A stretch of DNA of 9,191 nucleotides from Desulfobacter sp. (GTDB taxonomy: Bacteria > Desulfobacterota > Desulfobacteria > Desulfobacterales > Desulfobacteraceae), in assembly GCA_030145005.1 (NCBI GenBank), contig JAQYWJ010000073.1:1-9191 (forward strand), in the 5' to 3' direction. The position numbers were made by a program, and so were the translations under genes. The notes beneath the pieces are model-generated. The model did no database searches. It was not told the origin of the DNA and worked only from the letters and a program-made list of their open reading frames with translations. Shown piece by piece: positions 1-5,813 of the stretch; positions within the stretch are counted from its first letter, which is position 1; every line of letters begins with the position of its first letter.

Positions 1-28
1 GAGAGGGCGTTTTAAATACAGGAGACAT

Positions 29-66
29 AAAAACAAAAATCCCGGCAACCTTTGGATTGTCGGGAT
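29..66 (-). terminator. Intrinsic terminator of tRNA-Asn
   Basis: A 10-bp stem (39-48 with 57-66, one G-T wobble) encloses an 8-nt loop. Read on the minus strand it is followed by a T-rich tract (TTTTGTTTTT, 38 down to 29). It lies 13 bases beyond the 3' end of the tRNA, so it probably ends that transcript. A short run of five T at 71-75 on the other side could make it weakly bidirectional for any gene entering from the left edge. Confidence 0.75.
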
Positions 67-79
67 AATATTTTTATGT

Positions 80-155
80 TGGCTCCCCAGCACGGACTTG
101 AACCGCGGACTTAGTGGTTAACAGCCACTCGCTCTGCCAACTGAGCTACTGGGGA
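80..155 (-). tRNA. tRNA-Asn (anticodon GTT)
   Basis: The reverse complement folds as a 76-nt tRNA with encoded CCA. The 7-bp acceptor stem pairs TCCCCAG with CTGGGGA and is followed by discriminator G and CCA, as in E. coli tRNA-Asn. The D-arm contains AGCTCAGTTGGCAGAGC. The anticodon stem AGTGG/CCACT encloses the loop CTGTTAA, giving anticodon GTT (positions 122-120), which reads AAC/AAU. The T-arm contains GGTTCAAGTCC. It is a single tRNA, not part of an array in this window, with its own promoter and terminator. Identity is secure from the anticodon and overall fold. Confidence 0.97.
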
Positions 156-182
156 GCAGCGTCTCTCAATCAAGACTCGTGG

Positions 183-211
183 GTTATATATCAGCCAAAA
201 TTCTTTGTCAA
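183..211 (-). promoter_or_regulatory. sigma70-type promoter of tRNA-Asn
   Basis: On the minus strand a perfect -35 box TTGACA (211-206) is separated by 17 bp from a -10 box TATAAC (188-183). The tRNA 5' end at 155 lies 27 bases beyond the -10 box, leaving a short leader for RNase P to remove. It is back to back with the promoter of the small gene at 297. Confidence 0.7.
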
Positions 212-230
212 GCAAATTCAACAAAAAAAA

Positions 231-259
231 TTGACATCCGCTTTTCTTGCGATTATTGT
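231..259 (+). promoter_or_regulatory. sigma70-type promoter of the small Gln-rich gene
   Basis: A perfect TTGACA (231-236), a 17-bp spacer and TATTGT (254-259) predict a start of transcription near 266, about 30 bases before the ATG at 297. The -35 box lies only 19 bp from the -35 box of the divergent tRNA promoter. Confidence 0.6.
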
Positions 260-296
260 TAACTTGAATCAAAAAATCAACAAAGGAAGCACACCA

Positions 297-593
297 ATGG
301 ATATAAACAGTATTCAGGGAATGAACGCCTACACAGCTAATGTGCTAATGGCAGACACGGTTTCTGTCCAGAACAATAATAAAGAAGCAACAGGGGTTGA
401 ACCAAATAAGGAACGTACCCAGACTGTTCAGAAAGCCTTTCAAGTTGACATCACACAGGAAGCGTTAGCACTGCAGACTGAAAACACAGAAGACCTCGCC
501 AAAGAAGACCAGGAACAGCAGATAACTCAACAAATCCAGCAAACCCAGCCGATTCAAGGCCGGCAGGGCAGTCAGCTTGATATTATCGCCTGA
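297..593 (+). CDS. Small glutamine-rich protein of unknown function
   Basis: This 98-residue protein is not one I recognise by name. The start ATG at 297 follows AAAGGA (282-287) and the promoter at 231-259. The frame stays open upstream to 114, but that extension runs through the tRNA and the promoter, so it is not coding. The protein is acidic and rich in Gln (18 of 98), with most of them in residues 72-93. No signal peptide, membrane segment or cysteine is visible. A short ordered-looking patch, AFQVDITQEALALQ (47-60), resembles the VDIS-EAL-L type motif seen in small proteobacterial proteins such as FlgM-like ones, but this is too weak for a call. It is probably cytosolic and partly disordered. 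Its own promoter and the promoter over its stop codon suggest it is transcribed separately from rseC. Confidence 0.6.
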   Translation: MDINSIQGMNAYTANVLMADTVSVQNNNKEATGVEPNKERTQTVQKAFQVDITQEALALQTENTEDLAKEDQEQQITQQIQQTQPIQGRQGSQLDIIA

Positions 594-605
594 CATTACT
601 ATAAT
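577..605 (+). promoter_or_regulatory. Near-consensus sigma70 promoter upstream of rseC
   Basis: TTGATA (577-582), a 17-bp spacer and a perfect TATAAT (600-605) predict transcription starting near 612. The promoter overlaps the last codons of the small upstream gene, whose stop is at 591-593. It gives rseC a leader of about 90 bases. Confidence 0.55.
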
Positions 606-702
606 AAAACATTTGGACTTGACTGGTATGGACTGGGTCCTACCTGAATTTTTTTATGAGTCTTAAAATGCCAACACTAACCCCTTTCCACAAGAGCGCA
701 TT

Positions 703-1149
703 ATGATTACTGAAGACGGCATTGTCACCCACGCCACACCCGAAACAGCCTGGATTAAAACTACCCGCTCGGCAGCCTGCGAAAGCTGTGCTTCAAAGGA
801 CTCCTGCGGCGTCAGCCATCACCCTTCTGAAGAAATGAACATTATTTTACCAAACACGCTTGGTGTAAAAAAAGGAGACCTCGTGATTGTGGGCATTAAT
901 TCAGCCCCCATGCTTTTTTTAAGTTTCCTTCTTTATGTATTTCCAATTATACTGCTCATCATTGGCGCACTTATTGGGGATGCCCTTGCCCCTGTTTTAG
1001 AAATGAACAGATCCGCCCTGTCCATGGGGTTTGGTTTTTTACTTTTTGTAATCGCTTTTCTTATCATTAGAAGAAAGCAAGCCGGCATGTCAAAAAAAGA
1101 CAAATATAAACCCTTTCTGGTTAGAAAAAAAATCCCGCCCAGCTCCTGA
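703..1149 (+). CDS. rseC: RseC/MucC-family membrane protein
   Basis: This is a 148-residue RseC/MucC-type protein. The family includes E. coli RseC, which acts with the Rnf-like RsxABCDGE complex in keeping SoxR reduced. Architecture fits: an N-terminal soluble region (1-65) with cysteines C26-x2-C29-x5-C35, then two membrane segments at about 69-91 and 106-123, and a basic cytoplasmic tail rich in Lys and Arg. Length is close to the family norm of about 150. The ribosome site before the ATG (AGAG, 693-696) is weak, but no better in-frame start is present. It lies upstream of the cytochrome and rnf genes, separated by 130 bases and a likely promoter, so it is a neighbour rather than a firm operon member. 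A role in Rnf maturation or redox coupling is inferred from linkage. Confidence 0.85.
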   Translation: MITEDGIVTHATPETAWIKTTRSAACESCASKDSCGVSHHPSEEMNIILPNTLGVKKGDLVIVGINSAPMLFLSFLLYVFPIILLIIGALIGDALAPVLEMNRSALSMGFGFLLFVIAFLIIRRKQAGMSKKDKYKPFLVRKKIPPSS

Positions 1150-1191
1150 AAATTGCATCGTTGTAATAAATAAAATTCCACCACTTTTTCC

Positions 1192-1220
1192 TTGTAAATC
1201 TAAAATCAATATATTATATA
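1192..1220 (+). promoter_or_regulatory. Probable promoter of the cytochrome-rnf operon
   Basis: TTGTAA (1192-1197), a 17-bp spacer and TATATA (1215-1220) lie 59 bases before the cytochrome ATG. It is the best match to a sigma70 promoter in the 130-base gap after rseC and is followed by an AT-rich leader. No operator-like palindrome stands out nearby. Confidence 0.45.
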
Positions 1221-1279
1221 CGCTTCCAGTTGTGGGTTCGTCGCTAAACTCTAACCCCTAAAATATTGAGAGAAGAATT

Positions 1280-1645
1280 ATGACATCACAACGAGACCTG
1301 AAAATAGCTGTATGGATCATGATCGTTCTTTTAGTCACAGGGATTGTATGTTACGCGTCCTTTTCCCCACCTGTTCCTGATAATCCAGTCAGACTGATGT
1401 TTCAGAACAAAGCAGGCAAAGTTTTATTCACTCACCTCATGCACACAGATGACTATTCTTTAGATTGTCTGGACTGCCATCACAACCTTGAAGATGACGA
1501 AACCTACAACTGCAGTGAGTGCCATGAGGAAACAGGTGATGAAGACATGCCGTCCAGAGCTGACGCATTCCACGCCCAGTGCAAGGGATGCCATGAAGAT
1601 TATGGTGCGGGTCCGGTAGAATGTAATGCATGTCACGCAAACTAA
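1280..1645 (+). CDS. Membrane-anchored tetrahaem class III cytochrome c3
   Basis: This 121-residue cytochrome has four CxxCH haem-binding motifs at 63-67, 78-82, 101-105 and 115-119. Histidines H52, H55, H68 and H98 are in the positions expected for the four distal ligands: a VLFTHLMH motif, CxxCHH at the first haem and FHxxC before the third. This is the class III cytochrome c3 pattern of bis-histidine haems. A hydrophobic segment at about 9-26 is a signal peptide or an uncleaved N-terminal anchor. Cleavage after CYA (24-26) is possible; it is not a lipobox. The protein should be periplasmic, held at or released from the inner membrane. A GAGAGAAG ribosome site precedes the ATG. Multihaem cytochromes next to rnfC are known in sulfate reducers, so it probably exchanges electrons with Rnf, perhaps via RnfG. 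Confidence 0.9.
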   Translation: MTSQRDLKIAVWIMIVLLVTGIVCYASFSPPVPDNPVRLMFQNKAGKVLFTHLMHTDDYSLDCLDCHHNLEDDETYNCSECHEETGDEDMPSRADAFHAQCKGCHEDYGAGPVECNACHAN

Positions 1646-1687
1646 TTTTGTTCAGGATAATGGATAATATCAACCCGAACAAAATTA
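1643..1687 (+). repeat. Perfect 11-bp inverted repeat between cytochrome and rnfC
   Basis: TAATTTTGTTC (1643-1653, beginning with the cytochrome stop codon) is complementary to GAACAAAATTA (1677-1687). After one A/C mismatch, two further G-C pairs extend the stem inwards. The loop is about 17-23 bases. No T tract follows, so it is not a standard intrinsic terminator. A transcript-processing or mRNA-stabilising hairpin that sets cytochrome levels against rnf is plausible; an operator is the alternative. Confidence 0.55.
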
Positions 1688-1727
1688 AGGCTTGGCTAAA
1701 GACTTTTACAACACTTAAGGACTAATT

Positions 1728-2999
1728 ATGATTAAACGATCTTTTTTCGCTCTATCCAAACCCAGGCTGACGTATGATCTGCTTGATACGTCCCTGCAAT
1801 CTGCCCAGGAACTTGCAGTGCCCGGCAGTCTTACCCTTCTTTTGCCTGAAGAAATCGACAGCGCAAAAAAGGCTTTGATCGGCCCGGGAGATGCTGTCAA
1901 AAAAGGGCAGAAATTAAAGCTTTACGATGACAGCACACCTTATGTTTTATCTCCTGTTGCAGGTACGATAAAGGAATTTGATTCCTACTCCGATGATTTC
2001 GGCAGCACTGGCACCTATATAGTGGTCAAGCCGGATCCATCGGCCCAAGGCGATGATCAGTGGGCCCAGGCAGATCTGGAACAAACCCTTGAGTTTGCCG
2101 CCGATTACCTTGGACAAATTCCCGGGGCACTGCCCGTTTCAACCCTGACAAACCCAAACTATGATATCAGGACCATTGTTGTGACAGGTGCAGACGCAGA
2201 TATTTTGTGTGATACCTGTCAATTTGTATGTACTGCATACGCAGGCTTGATGGTCGCCGGGGCCAAGATCCTTAAGGCGATGACCCGGGCCGACCGGATG
2301 TGCATTACAGTGCCTGAAAATCTTTCAGCCCAGGTGGACCTTGATGGTTTCAATGTACTCAGAACTTCTGATACATACCCGTCTAATCTGCCCGCCATGG
2401 TAATGAAAGATCATTTGGGCAAGACGCTTTCACCAGGTGCGATCCCTGAAGATGAGGGTGTCTGTTTTATCCGCCCCGAAGCCCTGGTTTCCCTTGCCCA
2501 GATTTACGAAACCGGACATCCGGTGTTTGATAAGATCATTACCCTGATTGACAAGGGCGGGAAAAAATACCGGGTCAAGGCCACCATCGGCACACCCATC
2601 AGTAAAATATTTTCCTGTTTTAATGTCCAAATCAATGAACGGGACCGGATCATCATCGGCGGGCCCATGCGCGGTTTTGCTACGTATACGGCTCATCACC
2701 CCGTGGTTCCGGATATGGATACAATCATGGTCCAGGACAGTGATGTTGTTCCGGAACTTTTGGATAATGCCTGTGTCAATTGTGGTGAGTGCGTCCGCAT
2801 CTGTCCGGCCAATATACCCGTGAACCTGCTGGTACGGTATCTTGAAGCAAACCTTTATGAAGAGGCAGCAGACAGGTTCGATCTGGAATCCTGTATAGAG
2901 TGCGGGCTTTGCGGCTATGTATGCAGGGCCAGGATTCCTTTATATCAGTATATCCGCCTGGGCAAACATGAACTGTTGACCCTTCGTGAAAATGCTTGA
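1728..2999 (+). CDS. rnfC: Divergent RnfC: electron transport complex subunit with two [4Fe-4S] clusters
   Basis: This 423-residue protein is the cytoplasmic peripheral Rnf subunit. An RnfC-type barrel-sandwich domain lies at about 31-100 (GPGDAVKKGQKL at 52-63, SPVAGTI at 75-81). A NuoF-like region follows at about 120-255, then an SLBB-like region at about 265-320 with the conserved GGPMRG (311-316). Two [4Fe-4S] motifs sit at C349/C352/C355/C359 and C389/C392/C395/C399, and there is no long C-terminal repeat tail. The oddity is in the NuoF-like region: the glycine-rich GGAGFPT-type NADH/FMN motif is absent. Where canonical RnfC has an N-A/G-AECEP-type motif, this protein reads TGADADILCD, followed by C161-x2-C164-x3-C168. 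It may therefore pass electrons through its clusters without binding NADH or FMN. The start has AAGGA (1717-1721) six bases upstream, and rnfD follows after 16 bases. Confidence 0.88.
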   Translation: MIKRSFFALSKPRLTYDLLDTSLQSAQELAVPGSLTLLLPEEIDSAKKALIGPGDAVKKGQKLKLYDDSTPYVLSPVAGTIKEFDSYSDDFGSTGTYIVVKPDPSAQGDDQWAQADLEQTLEFAADYLGQIPGALPVSTLTNPNYDIRTIVVTGADADILCDTCQFVCTAYAGLMVAGAKILKAMTRADRMCITVPENLSAQVDLDGFNVLRTSDTYPSNLPAMVMKDHLGKTLSPGAIPEDEGVCFIRPEALVSLAQIYETGHPVFDKIITLIDKGGKKYRVKATIGTPISKIFSCFNVQINERDRIIIGGPMRGFATYTAHHPVVPDMDTIMVQDSDVVPELLDNACVNCGECVRICPANIPVNLLVRYLEANLYEEAADRFDLESCIECGLCGYVCRARIPLYQYIRLGKHELLTLRENA

Positions 3000-3003
3000 A
3001 GCT

Positions 3004-3009
3004 GGGAGA
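3004..3009 (+). promoter_or_regulatory. Ribosome binding site deciding the rnfD start
   Basis: GGGAGA ends six bases before the ATG at 3016. Earlier in-frame starts (GTG 2986, ATG 2992) lie inside or at the end of rnfC and have no comparable site, so 3016 is preferred. Confidence 0.6.
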
Positions 3010-3015
3010 AAGCCA

Positions 3016-3981
3016 ATGACAAACACTAAACTCATCGTTTCCCATGCCCCTTTCTGGCATAACGGAGACAGCCTGTTTCAACAGAATCTGAACTTTTTTA
3101 TCGCCCTTTTACCGGCCGCACTTTTCGGTATTTTCCATTTTGGCGCACCTGCCCTTGGGGTGCTGGCCCTTGCCGCTTCCTCAGCTATGCTTTGGGAAGT
3201 GATCATGTCGGCCCTCTCCAAAAAGAAAATGGCCATCGCTGATATGGAATCTGCGGTCATCGGCCTTCTGTTCGGCATGATGGTTCCGGCCACAATGCCC
3301 TGGTGGGTTGTAATTACCGGCACATTTATTGCCGTAGTTTTAGGCAAATTTGTATTTGGCGGTACCGGCGGTAATCCTTTCCATCCAACGCTGGTAGGCC
3401 TTGCCATTCTCACGATGTCCTGGCCCGCCTTCTTAGATTTTGATACGGCTTATGTATCATACCAATTTGATTTCACTGCCCTTGCACCTTTGGTCGCGCT
3501 GAAATCCCAGGGCACATCCGCCCTGGCCTCCTTTTCCAATTATGATCTACTCATGGGCAACGAAGTGGGCGGTATCGGTTCCACTTTCGGGCTCGGCATC
3601 ATCATTGGCGGGATTTATCTGATTTTAAAAGGTTACGCACGCTGGGAAATTGTGGCGTCATTCATCGCAGGTATTTTGATCACCGCAACACTTTTCTTTG
3701 TGCTCCATCCTGACACATATGCCCCGCCCCTGTTCCACCTGCTTTCAGGATATACCCTGATCGGTGCCTTTTTTCTGGCTGTGGAAAATTCATCCTCACC
3801 GGTTAATCGCATTCCCATGCTGATTTACGGGTTTTTAGGTGGATTTATGATCATTCTGGTCCGCAATATCGGTGTCTATCCGGACGGAACGATCCTGGCT
3901 ATCCTGTTGATCAACCTTGTCAATCCGCTGATTGACATAATAAGACCCAAAGCTCTTGGAAAGGGGGTTTCCAATGCGTGA
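3016..3981 (+). CDS. rnfD: RnfD: integral membrane subunit of the Rnf complex
   Basis: This 321-residue polytopic protein is of the RnfD/NqrB family, which forms part of the ion-translocating membrane core. Family signatures are visible: an N-terminal VSHAPFW segment before the first helix, LLPAALFG (31-38), FGGTGGNPFHPTLVG (114-128), and a C-terminal GFLGGF...LLINLVNPLID region with multiple hydrophobic helices. The family normally carries a covalent FMN on the Thr of a DxxS/TGAT-PL motif. The matching stretch here reads FDFTALAPLVALK (151-163) and has no Thr at that position, so covalent flavin on this subunit is doubtful. Likewise VENSSSPVN (256-264) replaces the common ATDP-SSP motif. It overlaps rnfG by 8 bases, which suggests translational coupling. 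Confidence 0.93.
   Translation: MTNTKLIVSHAPFWHNGDSLFQQNLNFFIALLPAALFGIFHFGAPALGVLALAASSAMLWEVIMSALSKKKMAIADMESAVIGLLFGMMVPATMPWWVVITGTFIAVVLGKFVFGGTGGNPFHPTLVGLAILTMSWPAFLDFDTAYVSYQFDFTALAPLVALKSQGTSALASFSNYDLLMGNEVGGIGSTFGLGIIIGGIYLILKGYARWEIVASFIAGILITATLFFVLHPDTYAPPLFHLLSGYTLIGAFFLAVENSSSPVNRIPMLIYGFLGGFMIILVRNIGVYPDGTILAILLINLVNPLIDIIRPKALGKGVSNA
3961..3967 (+). promoter_or_regulatory. Ribosome binding site deciding the rnfG start
   Basis: AAGGGGG ends six bases before the ATG at 3974, inside the last codons of rnfD. This favours ATG 3974 over an in-frame TTG at 3956. Confidence 0.6.
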
Positions 3982-4555
3982 GATGCTAAGTATGATTGTG
4001 GTACTGACCGTTCTCACGGCAGTATCCGGCGGCCTTCTGGCAGTTGTTAAGGCGAAAACCGAGCCTCAGATCGAAGAACAGGTGCTAAAATTTCAAAAAG
4101 CCCCTGCCATTAAGGCAATCTTTGCCGATGCCACCAATGACCCCATCAAGGAACGTTTTAACGCCAAAGCCGAAGGCATTGAGCTGCAGATTTTTCCCAG
4201 CACTTTGGCAGATGGAGTAAAAGCCGTTGCATTTGAAGCAAAGGGAACCGGATTTGGTGGTCCCATCGGGCTGATGGTGGGCGTAAACATTGACACCGAT
4301 GAAATCATTGCCGCGCGGGTGACCACCCATTCCGAAACACCGGGTATCGGTTCCAGGGCCAAAGAAGACCTTTCCTTTGTAGGCCAGTTTGCCGGCATGT
4401 CCATGGCATCAAATTTTGGCACAAAAGGCCAGGGCGGCGAGATTGATGCCATGTCCGGGGCCACGGTGACATCCGTTGGTGTCAGTCAGGCCGCAGTTGC
4501 AGCCCAGGATCTTTATAAGAAACTGAAACCTGAAATTGTTAAACAGATGAATTAA
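3974..4555 (+). CDS. rnfG: RnfG: covalent-FMN periplasmic subunit of Rnf
   Basis: This 193-residue protein has one N-terminal membrane helix (about 5-25) and a periplasmic FMN-binding domain. The ApbE-dependent flavinylation motif is intact: D158-A-M-S-G-A-T164, with T164 the expected FMN-phosphate attachment point. Other RnfG/NqrC family features are GTGFGGPIGLMVGV (91-104) and the THSETPGIGSRA segment (118-129). RnfG carries electrons on the outer face of the complex and is the best placed subunit to contact the upstream-encoded periplasmic cytochrome. No apbE flavin transferase gene is in the window, so it must be supplied from elsewhere. The start overlaps the rnfD stop codon, and rnfE follows after 24 bases. 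Confidence 0.95.
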   Translation: MREMLSMIVVLTVLTAVSGGLLAVVKAKTEPQIEEQVLKFQKAPAIKAIFADATNDPIKERFNAKAEGIELQIFPSTLADGVKAVAFEAKGTGFGGPIGLMVGVNIDTDEIIAARVTTHSETPGIGSRAKEDLSFVGQFAGMSMASNFGTKGQGGEIDAMSGATVTSVGVSQAAVAAQDLYKKLKPEIVKQMN

Positions 4556-4579
4556 TAAGGTCGTTCAGGAGATATAATT

Positions 4580-5188
4580 ATGGCACAATCCCTGGTAAAA
4601 GAATTTACAAAAGGACTTTGGGCTGAGATTCCCTTGTTCCGGCTGGTCCTTGGGCTATGCCCGGCCCTTGCCGTGACAAAAACTTGTGAGAACGGCATCG
4701 GCATGGGGGTGGCTACCACCTTTGTCCTTTTGTTTTCAAACATTTTGGTTTCCATGCTTAGAAATATAATTCCCTCAAAGGTCAGAATTGCCTGCTACAT
4801 CGTTATCATTGCCACCTTTGTAACCATCGTGGAATTTATGATGCAGGCATATACCTACGAACTGTTCCTAAAACTGGGTATTTTCATACCCTTGATCGTT
4901 GTAAACTGTGTCGTACTGGGCCGGGCCGAAGCATTTGCCGGAAAAAACACCGTGCTACCCTCGGCTGCGGACGGCCTTGGCATGGGTATCGGGTTTACTT
5001 TGGCACTGTCCTCCCTTGGGGCGGTGCGAGAGCTTATCGGAGCCGGCACCCTGACTGTGTGGGGCGGCACCCCAATTTTTACAATCGGGCATGGATATAT
5101 TCCTTTTCATTTCATGGTTGAAGCCCCCGGCGCATTTGTGGGCTTGGGCATGATGCTCTGCCTGATGAACCTCATCGGAAAAAAATAA
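4580..5188 (+). CDS. rnfE: RnfE: integral membrane subunit of Rnf
   Basis: This 202-residue protein of the RnfE/NqrD family has about six membrane helices. RnfA and RnfE are homologous, inverted partners that share an intramembrane [2Fe-2S] cluster through cysteines in half-helices. The matching residues here are C27 in GLCPALAVT and C110 in VVNCVVLGRAEAFA, both in the conserved family motifs. GxGFTLAL-xLGAVRELIG (136-154) is also typical. Length is slightly below E. coli RsxE (about 230), without loss of a recognisable element. An AGGAG site (4567-4571) lies 8 bases before the ATG. It sits between rnfG and rnfA in one transcription unit. Confidence 0.95.
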   Translation: MAQSLVKEFTKGLWAEIPLFRLVLGLCPALAVTKTCENGIGMGVATTFVLLFSNILVSMLRNIIPSKVRIACYIVIIATFVTIVEFMMQAYTYELFLKLGIFIPLIVVNCVVLGRAEAFAGKNTVLPSAADGLGMGIGFTLALSSLGAVRELIGAGTLTVWGGTPIFTIGHGYIPFHFMVEAPGAFVGLGMMLCLMNLIGKK

Positions 5189-5206
5189 GGTAAGGAGATA
5201 TGTAAC

Positions 5207-5782
5207 ATGGGTGATTTATTTGTCCTTTCAATCAGTTGTATTTTCATTAATAATATCCTCCTTGCTCAATTCCTCGGCAACTGTCCTTTTCTGGGCACCT
5301 CCAAAAAGATGGAAACTGCCGTAGGCATGGGGATGGCTGTTATATTTGTTCTGGTCATGGCAGGCATGATAACCTGGATTGTGGATGTATATCTACTCAA
5401 GGCCCTGGATGTGGAATTTCTGCGGACAGTGTCCTTTATTCTGGTTATAGCGGCTCTGGTTCAATTCGTGGAAATGTTTTTAAAAAAGAGTATTCCGGGG
5501 CTGTATGCAGGCCTGGGTATCTTTCTTCCACTGATCACAACCAACTGCGCGGTTATGGGTGTGTGTCTGATCAATATCAAGGAAGAATACAGTTTTATTG
5601 AGGCCCTGGTATCCTCGTTTTCCTATGCCGCGGGTTTTGGTCTTGCTCTTATTCTGTTCGCCGGCGTCAGGGAGAGAGTTATTCTGGCCCGGGTGCCCAA
5701 ACCTTTACAGGATACATCCATCGGTCTTATGACCGCTGGTCTGATCGCATTGACCTTTACCGTTTTCAGGGGCATGGTTTAG
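5207..5782 (+). CDS. rnfA: RnfA: integral membrane subunit of Rnf
   Basis: This 191-residue protein of the RnfA/NqrE family matches the usual length of about 190. It is a six-helix membrane protein that pairs with RnfE and supplies the other two ligands of the intramembrane [2Fe-2S] cluster. Those are C26 in the motif QFLGNCPFLG (21-30) and C114 in LITTNCAVMG (109-118). FINNILLAQFLG (13-24) and the FGLAL-LFAGVRER region are also characteristic. A strong AAGGAG site (5192-5197) precedes the ATG, and the gap to rnfE is 18 bases. Nothing unusual was seen in this subunit. Confidence 0.96.
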   Translation: MGDLFVLSISCIFINNILLAQFLGNCPFLGTSKKMETAVGMGMAVIFVLVMAGMITWIVDVYLLKALDVEFLRTVSFILVIAALVQFVEMFLKKSIPGLYAGLGIFLPLITTNCAVMGVCLINIKEEYSFIEALVSSFSYAAGFGLALILFAGVRERVILARVPKPLQDTSIGLMTAGLIALTFTVFRGMV

Positions 5783-5813
5783 TTTAACACAAAATATAAT
5801 ATAAGGTGATTGT

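Noticed and set aside
114..296. Upstream extension of the small Gln-rich gene starting at 114
   Set aside because: It runs through the tRNA-Asn gene and both divergent promoters. The ATG at 297 has a ribosome site and a well placed promoter.
933..1184. Minus-strand open frame opposite rseC
   Set aside because: It lies opposite a well supported membrane protein gene, has no recognisable family motif, and is best explained as an antisense shadow.
1349..1357. Lipoprotein signal at C24 of the cytochrome
   Set aside because: The residues before C24 are G-I-V. A lipobox needs Gly, Ala or Ser directly before the Cys, so a plain signal peptide or anchor is more likely.
1643..1700. Intrinsic terminator between the cytochrome gene and rnfC
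   Set aside because: The stem is AT-rich and is followed by AAGGCTTGG rather than a T tract, so it is unlikely to end transcription by itself.
2986..3015. Earlier rnfD starts (GTG 2986, ATG 2992)
   Set aside because: They add ten residues not typical of RnfD and lack a ribosome site. GGGAGA sits correctly before ATG 3016.
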